A stretch of 38,336 nt of DNA from Thermoplasmatota archaeon (GTDB taxonomy: Archaea > Thermoplasmatota > E2 > DHVEG-1). Positions within the stretch are counted from its first letter, which is position 1, and each line of letters starts with the position of its first letter. The position numbers and the translations under genes were made by a program. The notes below the pieces were generated by a model. It saw nothing but the letters and a program-made list of their open reading frames with translations. It had not been told where the DNA came from and did no database searches. Location: positions 1 to 38,336 of the forward strand of contig JAUWBM010000014.1 in NCBI GenBank assembly GCA_030601705.1. Reading direction: 5' to 3'. This document shows, one piece after another, positions 6,649 to 13,398 of the stretch.

Positions 6649-7002
6649 CTAGAGCCATTTAAATTCAATTAGAGGCATCTTTACCTTTCCGGCTTTTACT
6701 TGATTCCAGTGATACTTCCAAAACGGTTTCAAAGCATTGATCAATTCATCGGCTGAATCAAAACCTTCCTTCTTAATAATCTCAGGGTTAAATAAATCCT
6801 GATATCCGATTAAACGGATATTCCTTATTACTGCAAAACCGATTCGTTCTCTCTCATATTTCACTTCTATCTTTTTACCAATTTTTAAACTGAATCTTTG
6901 AATATAGGTTTTTCCTCTTATGGTCGCAGTTACCTTCTTTTCTTTCAACGGTTTTTCTAAACGTTCAACGGTAAAATTAACAGGTACACTAATTTCTTTC
7001 AA
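6649..7002 (-). CDS. ASCH-domain (PUA-like) RNA-binding protein
   Basis: 117 residues. The signature of the ASCH family is visible in KIGKKIEVKYERERIGFAVI (strand plus basic patch), the turn IRLIGYQDLFNPEI, and the helix FDSADELINALKPFWK. ASCH domains are PUA-like beta-barrels thought to bind RNA or modified nucleosides; some have nuclease or deaminase-related roles. TTG 7002 is used, with GAGGGGAT 8 bases upstream. It lies 15 bases after a Zn-ribbon gene and belongs to an RHH, Zn-ribbon, ASCH cassette. The precise substrate cannot be inferred. Confidence 0.7.
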   Translation of the reverse strand: MKEISVPVNFTVERLEKPLKEKKVTATIRGKTYIQRFSLKIGKKIEVKYERERIGFAVIRNIRLIGYQDLFNPEIIKKEGFDSADELINALKPFWKYHWNQVKAGKVKMPLIEFKWL

Positions 7003-7017
7003 AATAAAAATCCCCTC

Positions 7018-7191
7018 TTATTTAACCTTCTCCTCATATTCTTCTAACTTTTTTTGGAAATCCGGCACTTCATCAACTATAATCCTGTTACATGGCTTAC
7101 AATACCAATCCTCCCTATCATGATAGACATGAAGGATCATATCTTTCTCATCAAATAGCTTGTTGCAACGAGCACAATAATGCCGTGTCAT
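7018..7191 (-). CDS. Small zinc-ribbon protein of the ASCH cassette
   Basis: 57 residues: MTRHYCARCNKLFDE with the first CxxC (residues 6 and 9), then DWYCKPCNR with the second (31 and 34), and a charged helical tail DFQKKLEEYEEKVK. A Cys4 zinc site is clear. GGTGA lies just before ATG 7191. The gene is packed between RHH (stop at 7198) and ASCH (start at 7002), so the three are translated from one message. Confidence 0.6.
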   Translation of the reverse strand: MTRHYCARCNKLFDEKDMILHVYHDREDWYCKPCNRIIVDEVPDFQKKLEEYEEKVK

Positions 7192-7197
7192 TTCACC

Positions 7198-7380
7198 TTA
7201 CAACTTTCTTTTTTTCATTTCACCAGTGACTGTAAGCTCTTTGAGATAATTGGCAATAGCCATCTTAATAATATCGCTTCTGTTGTTGCCCTGGCCGAGC
7301 TTTACAGCAAGATCGATGCCTTCGACCATAGCATTAGAAAGCCGTATATGGCATTGTGAGCCGCATAAGGAGTAGAGCAT
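7198..7380 (-). CDS. Ribbon-helix-helix DNA-binding protein
   Basis: 60 residues. SQCHIRLSNAMVEGIDLAV forms the strand and first helix, NNRSDIIKMAIANYL the second helix with the conserved NRS(D/E)-type turn. This is a CopG/NikR-type RHH repressor or antitoxin fold. Its 5' end runs head-on into the truncated Toprim frame on the other strand (7356-7835), and no ribosome site or promoter is visible ahead of ATG 7380. The gene may therefore have lost its promoter in a rearrangement near 7370-7390. It leads the Zn-ribbon and ASCH genes. Confidence 0.65.
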   Translation of the reverse strand: MLYSLCGSQCHIRLSNAMVEGIDLAVKLGQGNNRSDIIKMAIANYLKELTVTGEMKKRKL

Positions 7381-7835
7381 TAGCCGAAAATCTTGATGAT
7401 ATCATTATTTTGTATTGTGGCGATTTCAATCCATCTGGAAATAGAAAAATCTACAATCTTCAATCTGCGATTGCTGATTTTGGATTAAATGTGCAAGTCT
7501 ATAAGATCCTTGTGACCAAACCTCAGATTAGGAAATATAATATTTTACCCGATCCTGATTCACCTAAAACAGAAGAAAGAATACAAAAAGCTAAACGTGA
7601 TCCTCTAATCCATTGGTTTATAGAGAAGTACGGTTCTGATATTTATGATGTGAATGCTCAAGCGTTATCTCTTGATTTAACGGAGAACCTGATTTCAACA
7701 GCAATAGAACATTTTGTTGATACTTCGATTTTAGATGAACTCGATGAAGAGAGAACATTGAATTATGAATTTGCTTGGGATGATAAGAAGGAAAAGTATT
7801 ATATTGAACTACCTGACGGGAGATTAAACGCTTAA
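7356..7835 (+). pseudogene. Truncated Toprim-like (topoisomerase VI A-type) fragment
   Basis: The frame reads DDIIILYCGDFNPSGNRKI, followed by a helix and strand (VQVYKILVTKPQIRKYNIL) and LIHWFIEKYGSDIYDVNAQA. The G-D-x-D-P-S-G pattern of Toprim proteins related to topoisomerase VI subunit A is visible, but the second acidic residue is Asn here (GDFNPSG). There is no N-terminal DNA-binding half, no ribosome site, and the upstream sequence belongs to the opposite-strand RHH gene. I read this as the C-terminal remnant of a larger gene. Family assignment is from motif memory and moderately sure. Confidence 0.5.
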
Positions 7836-7837
7836 AT

Positions 7838-7859
7838 TATACTAATGGTATAACCAATG
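7838..7859. promoter_or_regulatory. Palindromic operator-like site, copy 1
   Basis: TATACTAATGGTATAACCAA and the following TG match the complement of 9231-9252 at all but three positions. The core is an inverted repeat TTATAC-N5-GTATAA (7837-7853). It lies just after the Toprim fragment. Confidence 0.4.
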
Positions 7860-7969
7860 GGGTAATACAAATAAGAAATTATTTTTTGTTTTTCAGATTT
7901 AAAGTGATGACCTAAAAGTACTTTTGGCTATAGCCAGAGGCTAAAAAGCCAACGCGGGGTATCAGCACT

Positions 7970-8479
7970 TTAACAATCTTTCTTTGGTTTTCTTGGAAGC
8001 AAGAGATATATAAGAAGTCTAACTAACATAAGAACTAGAAAATAGAAAATAAATATTTCTTTTGCAATATCATATGTAGCAACAGAATAAAGAGAGAAAT
8101 ATAATAGATATATCCAAAGCAGAAGAACAGAACCAGGTAATAAATCGTGAAGGAAATTTTTTGCATTCGGATATCTTATAACAGATGTAATAGATCTCTT
8201 AATAACAGGATTTTCAAACAAATAATCATCAATTAAAATTTCAGATTGGATAAGCAATCTTAAGTTAGCATAATACCATGAAAGAGTAATTACAATACCT
8301 ACAATTGCAACTGGCGTTTGGAAACCAAAGGGGCTATGTGATGTAAAGGCAGTTACGTAGGAAAGTAACAACATAGATTCCGCTACTAATATATAATTCT
8401 CTCTTTGTTGGATGCGTCTATCTAACTCTTTGTAATATTCCCATGCTGTTTCTCTATCACTTTCAAAGAACGCCCCCAT
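7970..8479 (-). CDS. Four-helix membrane protein, hypothetical
   Basis: 169 residues. The N-terminal DRETAWEYYKELDRRIQQRE helix is followed by membrane segments near residues 30-47, 55-76, 114-131 and 140-160, and a basic tail PRKPKKDC. The pairing of an amphipathic N-terminal helix with a first membrane segment starting AESMLLLSY recalls uncharacterised small membrane proteins found beside mobile elements. ATG 8479 is directly after an AT-rich leader, with no strong ribosome site. Function unknown. Confidence 0.55.
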   Translation of the reverse strand: MGAFFESDRETAWEYYKELDRRIQQRENYILVAESMLLLSYVTAFTSHSPFGFQTPVAIVGIVITLSWYYANLRLLIQSEILIDDYLFENPVIKRSITSVIRYPNAKNFLHDLLPGSVLLLWIYLLYFSLYSVATYDIAKEIFIFYFLVLMLVRLLIYLLLPRKPKKDC

Positions 8480-8629
8480 ATATTAAAAACAATATTTTAG
8501 GTGCTTATTATACTTATTCATGTACTGCTCTGTTGAATTACCACCACAGATTCAACACCCCTCCATTCAACAGTACCCAGTACTAATACATATCTAATCT
8601 GTCGATATCAGTACTAATAATCATTAATT

Positions 8630-8791
8630 ACCGTCATTTTATCGCCCCTGGTCGCAGGATCCTGACAGAGTTCCGATCATTATGCCGTCAAAATGACGTT
8701 CCAGGTGCTGCAGCTGCAGCATGTTTTGCCGTCATTATTTACTGGACCATTTTCTGCAGTATTCTTTTTTACCGTCATTATGCAATGGACC
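8630..8791. repeat. Array R2: inverted relative of R1
   Basis: (A/G)CCGTCA occurs at 8630-8636, 8684-8690, 8728-8734 and 8771-8777, with centre spacings of 54, 44 and 43 bases. This is the reverse of the 43, 45, 53 order in R1. The 20 bases at 8772-8791 are the exact reverse complement of 4192-4211. Spacers again hold palindromes, including the 16-base TGCTGCAGCTGCAGCA (8706-8721) and CAGGATCCTG (8655-8664). Confidence 0.65.
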
Positions 8792-9017
8792 CCTAAAATT
8801 GATCTAAACAGAGATTCTGGACTCAACAAGTTATATGGAGTGATTCATTTTTATTTACAGAAAAAATATTCACACAGAGCCGTTCTAAGGGACGTTCTTC
8901 TGTTGCCTAAGGGTAGACTATCCGTTGATTTCACGATCACCACCATGATAGATAAAAGATTGATTATGGGCTATCGGATAACACTACGGAGCCACTTCCA
9001 CTTTCATATCCTGGTAT

Positions 9018-9111
9018 TTTCCTGATTCAGGAAAGTGATCTTCCTAGATGAGGAAGATGGCCTCCATAGCGGGCCATATCTTATGTCCTTTTTATTGAAC
9101 AGATGCTGTTC
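9018..9111. repeat. Run of four consecutive hairpins
   Basis: TTTCCTGA/TCAGGAAA (9018-9034), ATCTTCCT/AGGAAGAT (9038-9058), ATGGCC/GGCCAT (9057-9077) and GAACAG/CTGTTC (9097-9111) follow one another within 94 bases. All arms are perfect. They could be a structured RNA, a single-strand origin of a rolling-circle replicon, or stacked terminators. Confidence 0.6.
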
Positions 9112-9174
9112 ATTATATTATGCCCTCCTTGGTAACATTAACATAGGGATACATGGTAGTATCAGGGGTTTTAG

Positions 9175-9474
9175 ATGTTAAACTCTTTGTCCCATAATAT
9201 TCCATCAAAAAATATTAATAATGGTTTAATCATTGGTTATACCAACGGTATAATTATGAGAGTTGCAACAAAAAGATGGGGCGAAGTAACCATCAAGAAA
9301 CAAGGATCTCAAAAAAACCAATTCGACAAAACCAAGAGTTTTAGCATACAGGAGTCAAAGCACGAATACACAGTTGAGCAGCTCCATGAACTGTTTACCC
9401 TGATCGTTAACCTATCCGAGAAACATTCTTTCGATCAGTTGAGAAAATGGTTGTGTGATGCCAATGAGAAATAA
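9175..9474 (+). CDS. Hypothetical protein upstream of a lipoprotein gene
   Basis: 99 residues from ATG 9175, where AGGGGT lies 7 bases upstream, or 72 residues from ATG 9256 (MRVATKRWGEVTIKKQGSQ). The C-terminal YTVEQLHELFTLIVNLSEKH is helical. The perfect palindrome TTATACC-AAC-GGTATAA (9237-9253) ends two bases before the second ATG, which would fit an operator at a leaderless promoter and favours the shorter form. Its stop overlaps the start of the lipoprotein gene. No domain recognised. Confidence 0.45.
   Translation: MLNSLSHNIPSKNINNGLIIGYTNGIIMRVATKRWGEVTIKKQGSQKNQFDKTKSFSIQESKHEYTVEQLHELFTLIVNLSEKHSFDQLRKWLCDANEK
9237..9253. promoter_or_regulatory. Palindromic operator-like site, copy 2
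   Basis: TTATACC-AAC-GGTATAA is a perfect 7-3-7 inverted repeat just before ATG 9256. An inverted relative lies at 7838-7859. It would suit a dimeric repressor such as the element's RHH or AbrB-like proteins. Confidence 0.45.
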
Positions 9475-9880
9475 AAGCAAAGTCAAAACAAGTATTCCAA
9501 TTGTCTTAATCATATTCAGTTTGATTTTCTTAACAGGTTGTAATGAGATTTCTGATTTATTAGGACAAGGAGAGAATAACCCTGATGGGACGTATACAGT
9601 TGTTTTTAAAATAACAGATAGAGAAGTCGGTAATGATATTTCTGTAGCGCGGGTTGGTTGGAAACTCATAGATGGTGATGTTACTATTTATCATAGCAAC
9701 TCGCAGGGAAAGGTTACAATCACAGATGTTGAGAAAGGGCAATATGAATTTCTCATCGATGGTGATCTAAACACAAAATCCTATGATTCAATACAGCAAC
9801 AGGTAACTCTTTCATCCGATATTTTAGTAAATGTGCAGCTGTCAGTTGATACTTCATTATGCGAGATAATTGAAACGTAA
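9464..9880 (+). CDS. Predicted lipoprotein with a carboxypeptidase-regulatory-like beta domain
   Basis: 138 residues from ATG 9464 (starts at 9455 and 9458 are also possible). A hydrophobic signal (SIPIVLIIFSLIFL) ends in the lipobox LTGC, so the Cys after it is probably lipid-modified and the protein anchored outside. The mature part is beta-rich: TYTVVFKITDREVGNDI, then VTITDVEKGQYEFLIDGD. That pattern fits a transthyretin/CarboxypepD-regulatory-like fold. The start overlaps the preceding gene's stop. A strong hairpin terminator follows at 9897-9931. An exported lipoprotein on an element might alter the host surface; this is inference. Confidence 0.65.
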   Translation: MRNKSKVKTSIPIVLIIFSLIFLTGCNEISDLLGQGENNPDGTYTVVFKITDREVGNDISVARVGWKLIDGDVTIYHSNSQGKVTITDVEKGQYEFLIDGDLNTKSYDSIQQQVTLSSDILVNVQLSVDTSLCEIIET

Positions 9881-9896
9881 TTTCCATTTCCCATAT

Positions 9897-9931
9897 GAGA
9901 GAGGGATGTTTCAACTCCGCATCCCTCTCTT
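9897..9931 (+). terminator. Strong stem-loop terminator
   Basis: GAGAGAGGGATG and CATCCCTCTCTT pair over 12 positions (the last a G-U) with an 11-base loop, 17 bases after the lipoprotein stop codon. Confidence 0.65.
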
Positions 9932-9954
9932 ACTTCCTATTAGAGTAGATACAT

Positions 9955-10125
9955 ATGATAGCATTAGAAATTGCCCTAATGAATCTCTTAAAAACCATAG
10001 CAAATGGTTGCCTTAATATAGTCAGTGATTTGATGGGGACATGTTGTGGATGGATCTTTATAGCCATCGGTATAACCACTACCGTTGTTGTATTATATAT
10101 TCTAAAAAGAAAGAGAGGTAAATAA
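9955..10125 (+). CDS. Small single-helix membrane protein
   Basis: 56 residues: MIALEIALMNLLKTIANG, then CCGWIFIAIGITTTVVVLYI and a basic tail KRKRGK. One clear membrane helix with positive residues on the C-terminal side. It ends two bases before the next gene's ATG, and that gene's ribosome site GAGGT lies inside its last codons, so the pair is translationally linked. Small proteins of this kind are common on archaeal plasmids and viruses; function unknown. Confidence 0.55.
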   Translation: MIALEIALMNLLKTIANGCLNIVSDLMGTCCGWIFIAIGITTTVVVLYILKRKRGK

Positions 10126-10127
10126 AG

Positions 10128-10517
10128 ATGGTAAAGAAAAAAGATAAATATAGTTTTGATGAAATACAACGATTGGGAGCTGAAAAAAGAGAAGCATACA
10201 CTCTTACTCTCCAAGATATCTATCCTGATAAGATAGTAAAAATCAATGGAGAAGAAATAAATGTTGGCAAAATCTGTAGGAAATGGTATCAAACCATATA
10301 CGACTACGCACCTAACCCGAGAGACGAGATGTTAGAGGGCCTGGTTCTTTTCATTGATGTAGCATACAAAAATGGTGACAACCTAAACGATCATACCACG
10401 TTGGCCGGTCGTCGATGGGATTTTCTAATGAAGTATCATTACAAACTTGGTAAAAACTACAGGATAACGATGGATTCTACCAATAATGAAATGACCAGGC
10501 TGCTAACTAGAAAATAG
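10128..10517 (+). CDS. Hypothetical soluble protein
   Basis: 129 residues, charged and largely helical: YSFDEIQRLGAEKREAYTLT, then KICRKWYQTIYDYAPNPRD and LAGRRWDFLMKYHYKLGKN. No recognised domain; no membrane segment. GAGGT lies 9 bases before ATG 10128. It forms a two-gene unit with the small membrane protein before it, and a stem-loop terminator follows directly. Confidence 0.6.
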   Translation: MVKKKDKYSFDEIQRLGAEKREAYTLTLQDIYPDKIVKINGEEINVGKICRKWYQTIYDYAPNPRDEMLEGLVLFIDVAYKNGDNLNDHTTLAGRRWDFLMKYHYKLGKNYRITMDSTNNEMTRLLTRK

Positions 10518-10552
10518 AGAGAAAATTATTATTTCTATCATTTTTTTCTCTC
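10517..10552. terminator. Stem-loop between convergent transcripts
   Basis: GAGAGAAAA (10517-10525) pairs with TTTTCTCTC (10544-10552), partly within a run of seven T residues. It starts at the stop codon of the rightward gene and could also end the long leftward operon. Confidence 0.5.
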
Positions 10553-10639
10553 GCGATTAACTAAGTTATACTATAATTTAGGCGTAACACACACAAATAT
10601 TTCTCAATCAACAGATATGAGTTAGATTTACTTTATATA

Positions 10640-10891
10640 CTATGAACATGAAGAAGCGAGATCATCCGAATTTAAAAAAAGAGACATCAATTTTTCCTCG
10701 CGCTCTTTAATTCTTCTCTCATACTCTTGATACTCACTTTCAAACATTTCATGAACAATATTTTGTTTAATTAACTCATAGATCACAAAATCATACGTAA
10801 TTTTCTCATCAAGTTTAGCACACTTCTCTTTCAATTTAACCAATAAATCGAACGTTACATTATCTACCTTTACTGTTTTTGTCATTGCCAT
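10640..10891 (-). CDS. Small regulator-like protein, last gene of the leftward operon
   Basis: 83 residues. MTKTVKVDNVTFDLLVKLKE begins with a short strand and helix as in VapB/RHH antitoxin-type proteins, then KITYDFVIYELIKQN, and a long charged helix EYQEYERRIKEREEKLMSLF that could be a coiled coil. AGGTGA lies 6 bases before ATG 10891. It follows the ATPase gene by 10 bases. No toxin partner is adjacent. Confidence 0.55.
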   Translation of the reverse strand: MAMTKTVKVDNVTFDLLVKLKEKCAKLDEKITYDFVIYELIKQNIVHEMFESEYQEYERRIKEREEKLMSLFLNSDDLASSCS

Positions 10892-10901
10892 TTTTATTCA
10901 C

Positions 10902-11708
10902 CTACTTGATGCCATCCATCTTGTTCAACAGATTACGTATGTGTAAAGCCCGACGATATCCAACTGATTGAAAATGTTGGATGAGATCGATATCAACTTT
11001 ATTTTCATTTCTGTATCTCCCTATATCTGCTTTTATTTCCTCCATGATTATTTCATCAGGGCGAGATCTTAGGATCATCCTTCTGTCCCTCTCTTTTTTA
11101 GCCATAATCCTTTCTTGCTGATCGGCGTAATTGCCTAACATGATTTCAGCTTTTATCTTCTCATAATCAACGCACAATTTTTCAGAAGGCAAATTGACAT
11201 CAGAGAAATTCAATAAATGCCTCTGGAAAACCTCACCTTTACCATGTCCTGCGAAATGTGCATGTTTTAGTTCATACAGTTTTCCGTTTCCGGGAGAGGA
11301 AACCGTAATCAAATAGTTGCTTAATTCTCGGATATTCTTATCTATCAACGATCGAATCGGCACTGTGATGAATGTGATCAGATTCAAAAATCTAAAGCTT
11401 TCAACAACTGATGTTAGAATTTTGTTTGTCTCGGAATACCAATCTCTCGATGCAACACTGCATCCTGCATCATCAAAAACAAATGAATTGGTTTTTTTTG
11501 AATGACGTACAAAATTAAGAAAATCTTCTGGGAAAAACCCAACATTTTTGATAGTAAACGTTGGCAGATTATTTGCGATATGGAATTGCTCAGCGAGTTT
11601 CATCGATAAATATGATTTTCCACACCCTGTATAATCGCCAACGACCAAAATGGTTGCATTTTTGTTACCTAAAACTACTCGTTTGGTTAGTGTATTTATG
11701 AAATACAT
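10902..11708 (-). CDS. P-loop ATPase of the element
   Basis: 268 residues. Walker A is GDYTGCGKS at residues 24-32 and Walker B SFVFDDAG at 75-82. The following segment (SVVESFRFLNLITFITVPIR, then NIRELSNYLITV) is typical of single-domain viral and plasmid ATPases, including Zot-like and DNA-translocation enzymes, where a Ser/Thr/Pro-rich strand precedes an Arg. The C-terminal 70 residues are charged and helical, and include RPDEIIMEEIKADIGRYRN. DNA packaging, translocation or partition are all possible. It lies in the middle of an unbroken leftward operon, 10-11 bases from both neighbours, with GAGTGAT before the ATG. Confidence 0.7.
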   Translation of the reverse strand: MYFINTLTKRVVLGNKNATILVVGDYTGCGKSYLSMKLAEQFHIANNLPTFTIKNVGFFPEDFLNFVRHSKKTNSFVFDDAGCSVASRDWYSETNKILTSVVESFRFLNLITFITVPIRSLIDKNIRELSNYLITVSSPGNGKLYELKHAHFAGHGKGEVFQRHLLNFSDVNLPSEKLCVDYEKIKAEIMLGNYADQQERIMAKKERDRRMILRSRPDEIIMEEIKADIGRYRNENKVDIDLIQHFQSVGYRRALHIRNLLNKMDGIK

Positions 11709-11719
11709 TTTTTATCACT

Positions 11720-12049
11720 CTAATATGTGTCAATCTTAATTTCTTTCGTCAGCAGCTTCAGATCTCGCATAGTCCCAAGCAAAATCCGGAACAACACATG
11801 TGCCTCATCAAAAAACTCATCTGGATCTGTTATCTTGTTTAATTTTTCTATCTCCTCATCTATCGGTTGTGTCTGTTCGTCTGAAAGATAAGGATGGAGA
11901 TTATCGTGCAGAGACCGTAGCCCTGCCTTCAGCATGATTTTATCCTGATGGTCAAAACTTTTATTGATTGAGATCAACCTATCCATCAACACATACCCAA
12001 ATGATATTTTCTCTTTTAATTCATAGCGTTCTACTTCATCTTCTTCCAT
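11720..12049 (-). CDS. Hypothetical helical acidic protein
   Basis: 109 residues from ATG 12049 (MEEDEVERYELKEKISFGY). Nearly all helical and acidic, for example HDNLHPYLSDEQTQPIDEEI and FRILLGTMRDLKLLTKEI. A GTG at 12058 lies inside the ribosome site AGGTGATT and is not used. It is located between the P-loop ATPase and a 230-residue charged protein. No family recognised. Confidence 0.55.
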   Translation of the reverse strand: MEEDEVERYELKEKISFGYVLMDRLISINKSFDHQDKIMLKAGLRSLHDNLHPYLSDEQTQPIDEEIEKLNKITDPDEFFDEAHVLFRILLGTMRDLKLLTKEIKIDTY

Positions 12050-12085
12050 TTGAATCACCTCTTTCTTTCTTCTTTTCTTTCCATA

Positions 12086-12778
12086 TTATTTACCTCTCTT
12101 TTTTAATAAATCATCCATTAAATTTCGTTTTCCCTTTATGAATTCTTTTCTTTGTTGTTCCCGATATGCTACATATTCATTATCTGTCATCTTCTCCGTT
12201 TTCTCTAATTCTTTCATAAACAACTCTGGAAAATTCTGCTCAAAATAAAGTATTTTTATTCGTTTTATTTGTTCAGGTGTTGGCCGTTCTGCAATACATT
12301 TCTCTCTAGATTCAGGTTTTATAATCTCCCCCATGTCTTTTTTTAATCCTTTTATTATATCAATCTCTTTTTTTTCCAATGCTATTGATTTAATTCGTTC
12401 TGGCAATCGGTCAAGAATTTCTCGATACTCATTCAACCACGTAGTAGCATGGTCGCACAAAGATTCCATTAACTGCAGATTTTTAAAGATAGATAAAACC
12501 ATTTCCTCTAATGATTTGATATATGTAGTTTTATCTCCTTTAGTTAATCGCCTTAAAAAGATAATCATATCTCTTCCATTTTTTTTGTTTAAACCCTCTT
12601 CCAACTTCTTTTTTTCATTTGCCAGTTCTTCTGTTAGCATATTATTATCTGTCCATCCGAAACCAATTTGGGCATCAGAATATGGTATATCGTTTATACC
12701 AAATATTTTACCCTTTTTCTTTGCGATTTTGATGTCAACAGCGTCTTTATCCTTTTTATTTTCCTTCTTTTTTTCCAT
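12086..12778 (-). CDS. Charged helical protein of the replication operon
   Basis: 230 residues from ATG 12778, with AGGTGA 5 bases upstream; the GTG at 12787 lies in that ribosome site. A Lys-rich N-terminus (EKKKENKKDKDAVDIKIAKK) is followed by a turn KGKIFGINDIPYSDAQIGFG and long helices such as LDRLPERIKSIALEKKEIDI. It may bind DNA or act as a scaffold for the ATPases encoded on either side. No recognised domain. Confidence 0.55.
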   Translation of the reverse strand: MEKKKENKKDKDAVDIKIAKKKGKIFGINDIPYSDAQIGFGWTDNNMLTEELANEKKKLEEGLNKKNGRDMIIFLRRLTKGDKTTYIKSLEEMVLSIFKNLQLMESLCDHATTWLNEYREILDRLPERIKSIALEKKEIDIIKGLKKDMGEIIKPESREKCIAERPTPEQIKRIKILYFEQNFPELFMKELEKTEKMTDNEYVAYREQQRKEFIKGKRNLMDDLLKKRGK

Positions 12779-12795
12779 TCTGTTCACCTACCTTA

Positions 12796-13113
12796 CTATA
12801 AATTATCATGCAACATCATACATATATTGGCAATATCAACCAATTCTTTCTTCTGTCCCTTCTTTGTTATGTCTACATGACCACTTGCATAATTATGTTG
12901 ATTCACAAACTCACGAATAACATTCATACCAGTCCAAACAGGATGATTCAACGATAAAAAGAACTCAGCTAACTCCTCAATTAATTTCTTCTCCAAAAAC
13001 GAATTATCAATGTTTTGTTTCCATCCACCTTTGTATGAATTTTCATCTAATACCTTATTCATTTCAACTGTAAATCGTTCAAGAGCATCTTTTCTTTCTT
13101 TCTTATTTCCCAT
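12796..13113 (-). CDS. MazG-like nucleotide pyrophosphohydrolase
   Basis: 105 residues. The all-alpha NTP pyrophosphohydrolase signature is visible: NSYKGGWKQ near residue 25, LIEELAEFF with the metal-binding pair E47 and E50, and KKELVDIANICMML with E90 and D93. Such enzymes hydrolyse nucleoside triphosphates or (p)ppGpp-like compounds to monophosphate and pyrophosphate. Phages and plasmids often carry them, perhaps to adjust host nucleotide pools. ATG 13113 overlaps the end of a 34-residue ORF. Substrate unknown. Confidence 0.65.
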   Translation of the reverse strand: MGNKKERKDALERFTVEMNKVLDENSYKGGWKQNIDNSFLEKKLIEELAEFFLSLNHPVWTGMNVIREFVNQHNYASGHVDITKKGQKKELVDIANICMMLHDNL

Positions 13114-13207
13114 TTTTATCTGCCTCTTTTTTCTTTTTATTACGAGTTGCTTTTAGTTGCTTTAATATCCGGCCTTTATAGTGATATTTGGTTCCTCTAC
13201 TACTCAT
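13103..13207 (-). CDS. Tiny basic protein, 34 residues
   Basis: Reads MSSRGTKYHYKGRILKQLK and continues with NKKKKEADKNGK. Strongly basic, and could bind nucleic acid. Its ATG overlaps the stop of the preceding gene in an ATGA arrangement, and its end overlaps the start of the MazG-like gene, which supports translational coupling and real expression. Confidence 0.45.
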   Translation of the reverse strand: MSSRGTKYHYKGRILKQLKATRNKKKKEADKNGK

Positions 13208-13398
13208 TTTTTAACACATCTTTTATACTCCATATATTGAATCACTTCGATTGGTACAATCAGGTAAGTACCCTTCTGTTTTTCATCTGATAGTGTAATG
13301 CCAATCCCGCATTCACCTGTAAAAATCCCTTCTATCGTATAGTCATGCAGATAGATTTTAACAGGGTCACCGATATGCAACAAATATTGTTTTACCAT
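13204..13398 (-). CDS. Small SH3/Sm-like beta-barrel protein
   Basis: 64 residues: HIGDPVKIYLHDYTIEGIFT, then GIGITLSDEKQKGTYLIVPI and EVIQYMEYK. The five-strand pattern with GDPVKIYL and a final V-P-I-E-V-I-Q-Y strand fits a small beta-barrel of Sm or SH3 type, similar in outline to the protein at 16357-16581. ATG 13398 overlaps the stop of the upstream Zn-ribbon gene. Role unknown; RNA or protein binding is possible. Confidence 0.55.
   Translation of the reverse strand: MVKQYLLHIGDPVKIYLHDYTIEGIFTGECGIGITLSDEKQKGTYLIVPIEVIQYMEYKRCVKK

Larger units (their letters stand above)
8480..9174. other. Gene-free region with array R2 and a hairpin cluster
   Basis: No supportable gene. It contains array R2 (8630-8791) and four consecutive hairpins (9018-9111). 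An open frame of 110 codons at 8693-9025 runs through the array and is judged spurious. Confidence 0.5.

Noticed and set aside
8693-9025. 110-codon rightward open frame
   Set aside because: It runs through array R2 and its palindromes, has no ribosome site, and resembles no protein.
12333-12920. 195-codon rightward open frame with Ser/Phe-rich sequence
   Set aside because: It is antisense to two operon genes that have good ribosome sites and overlapping starts; composition reflects the Lys/Glu-rich opposite strand.
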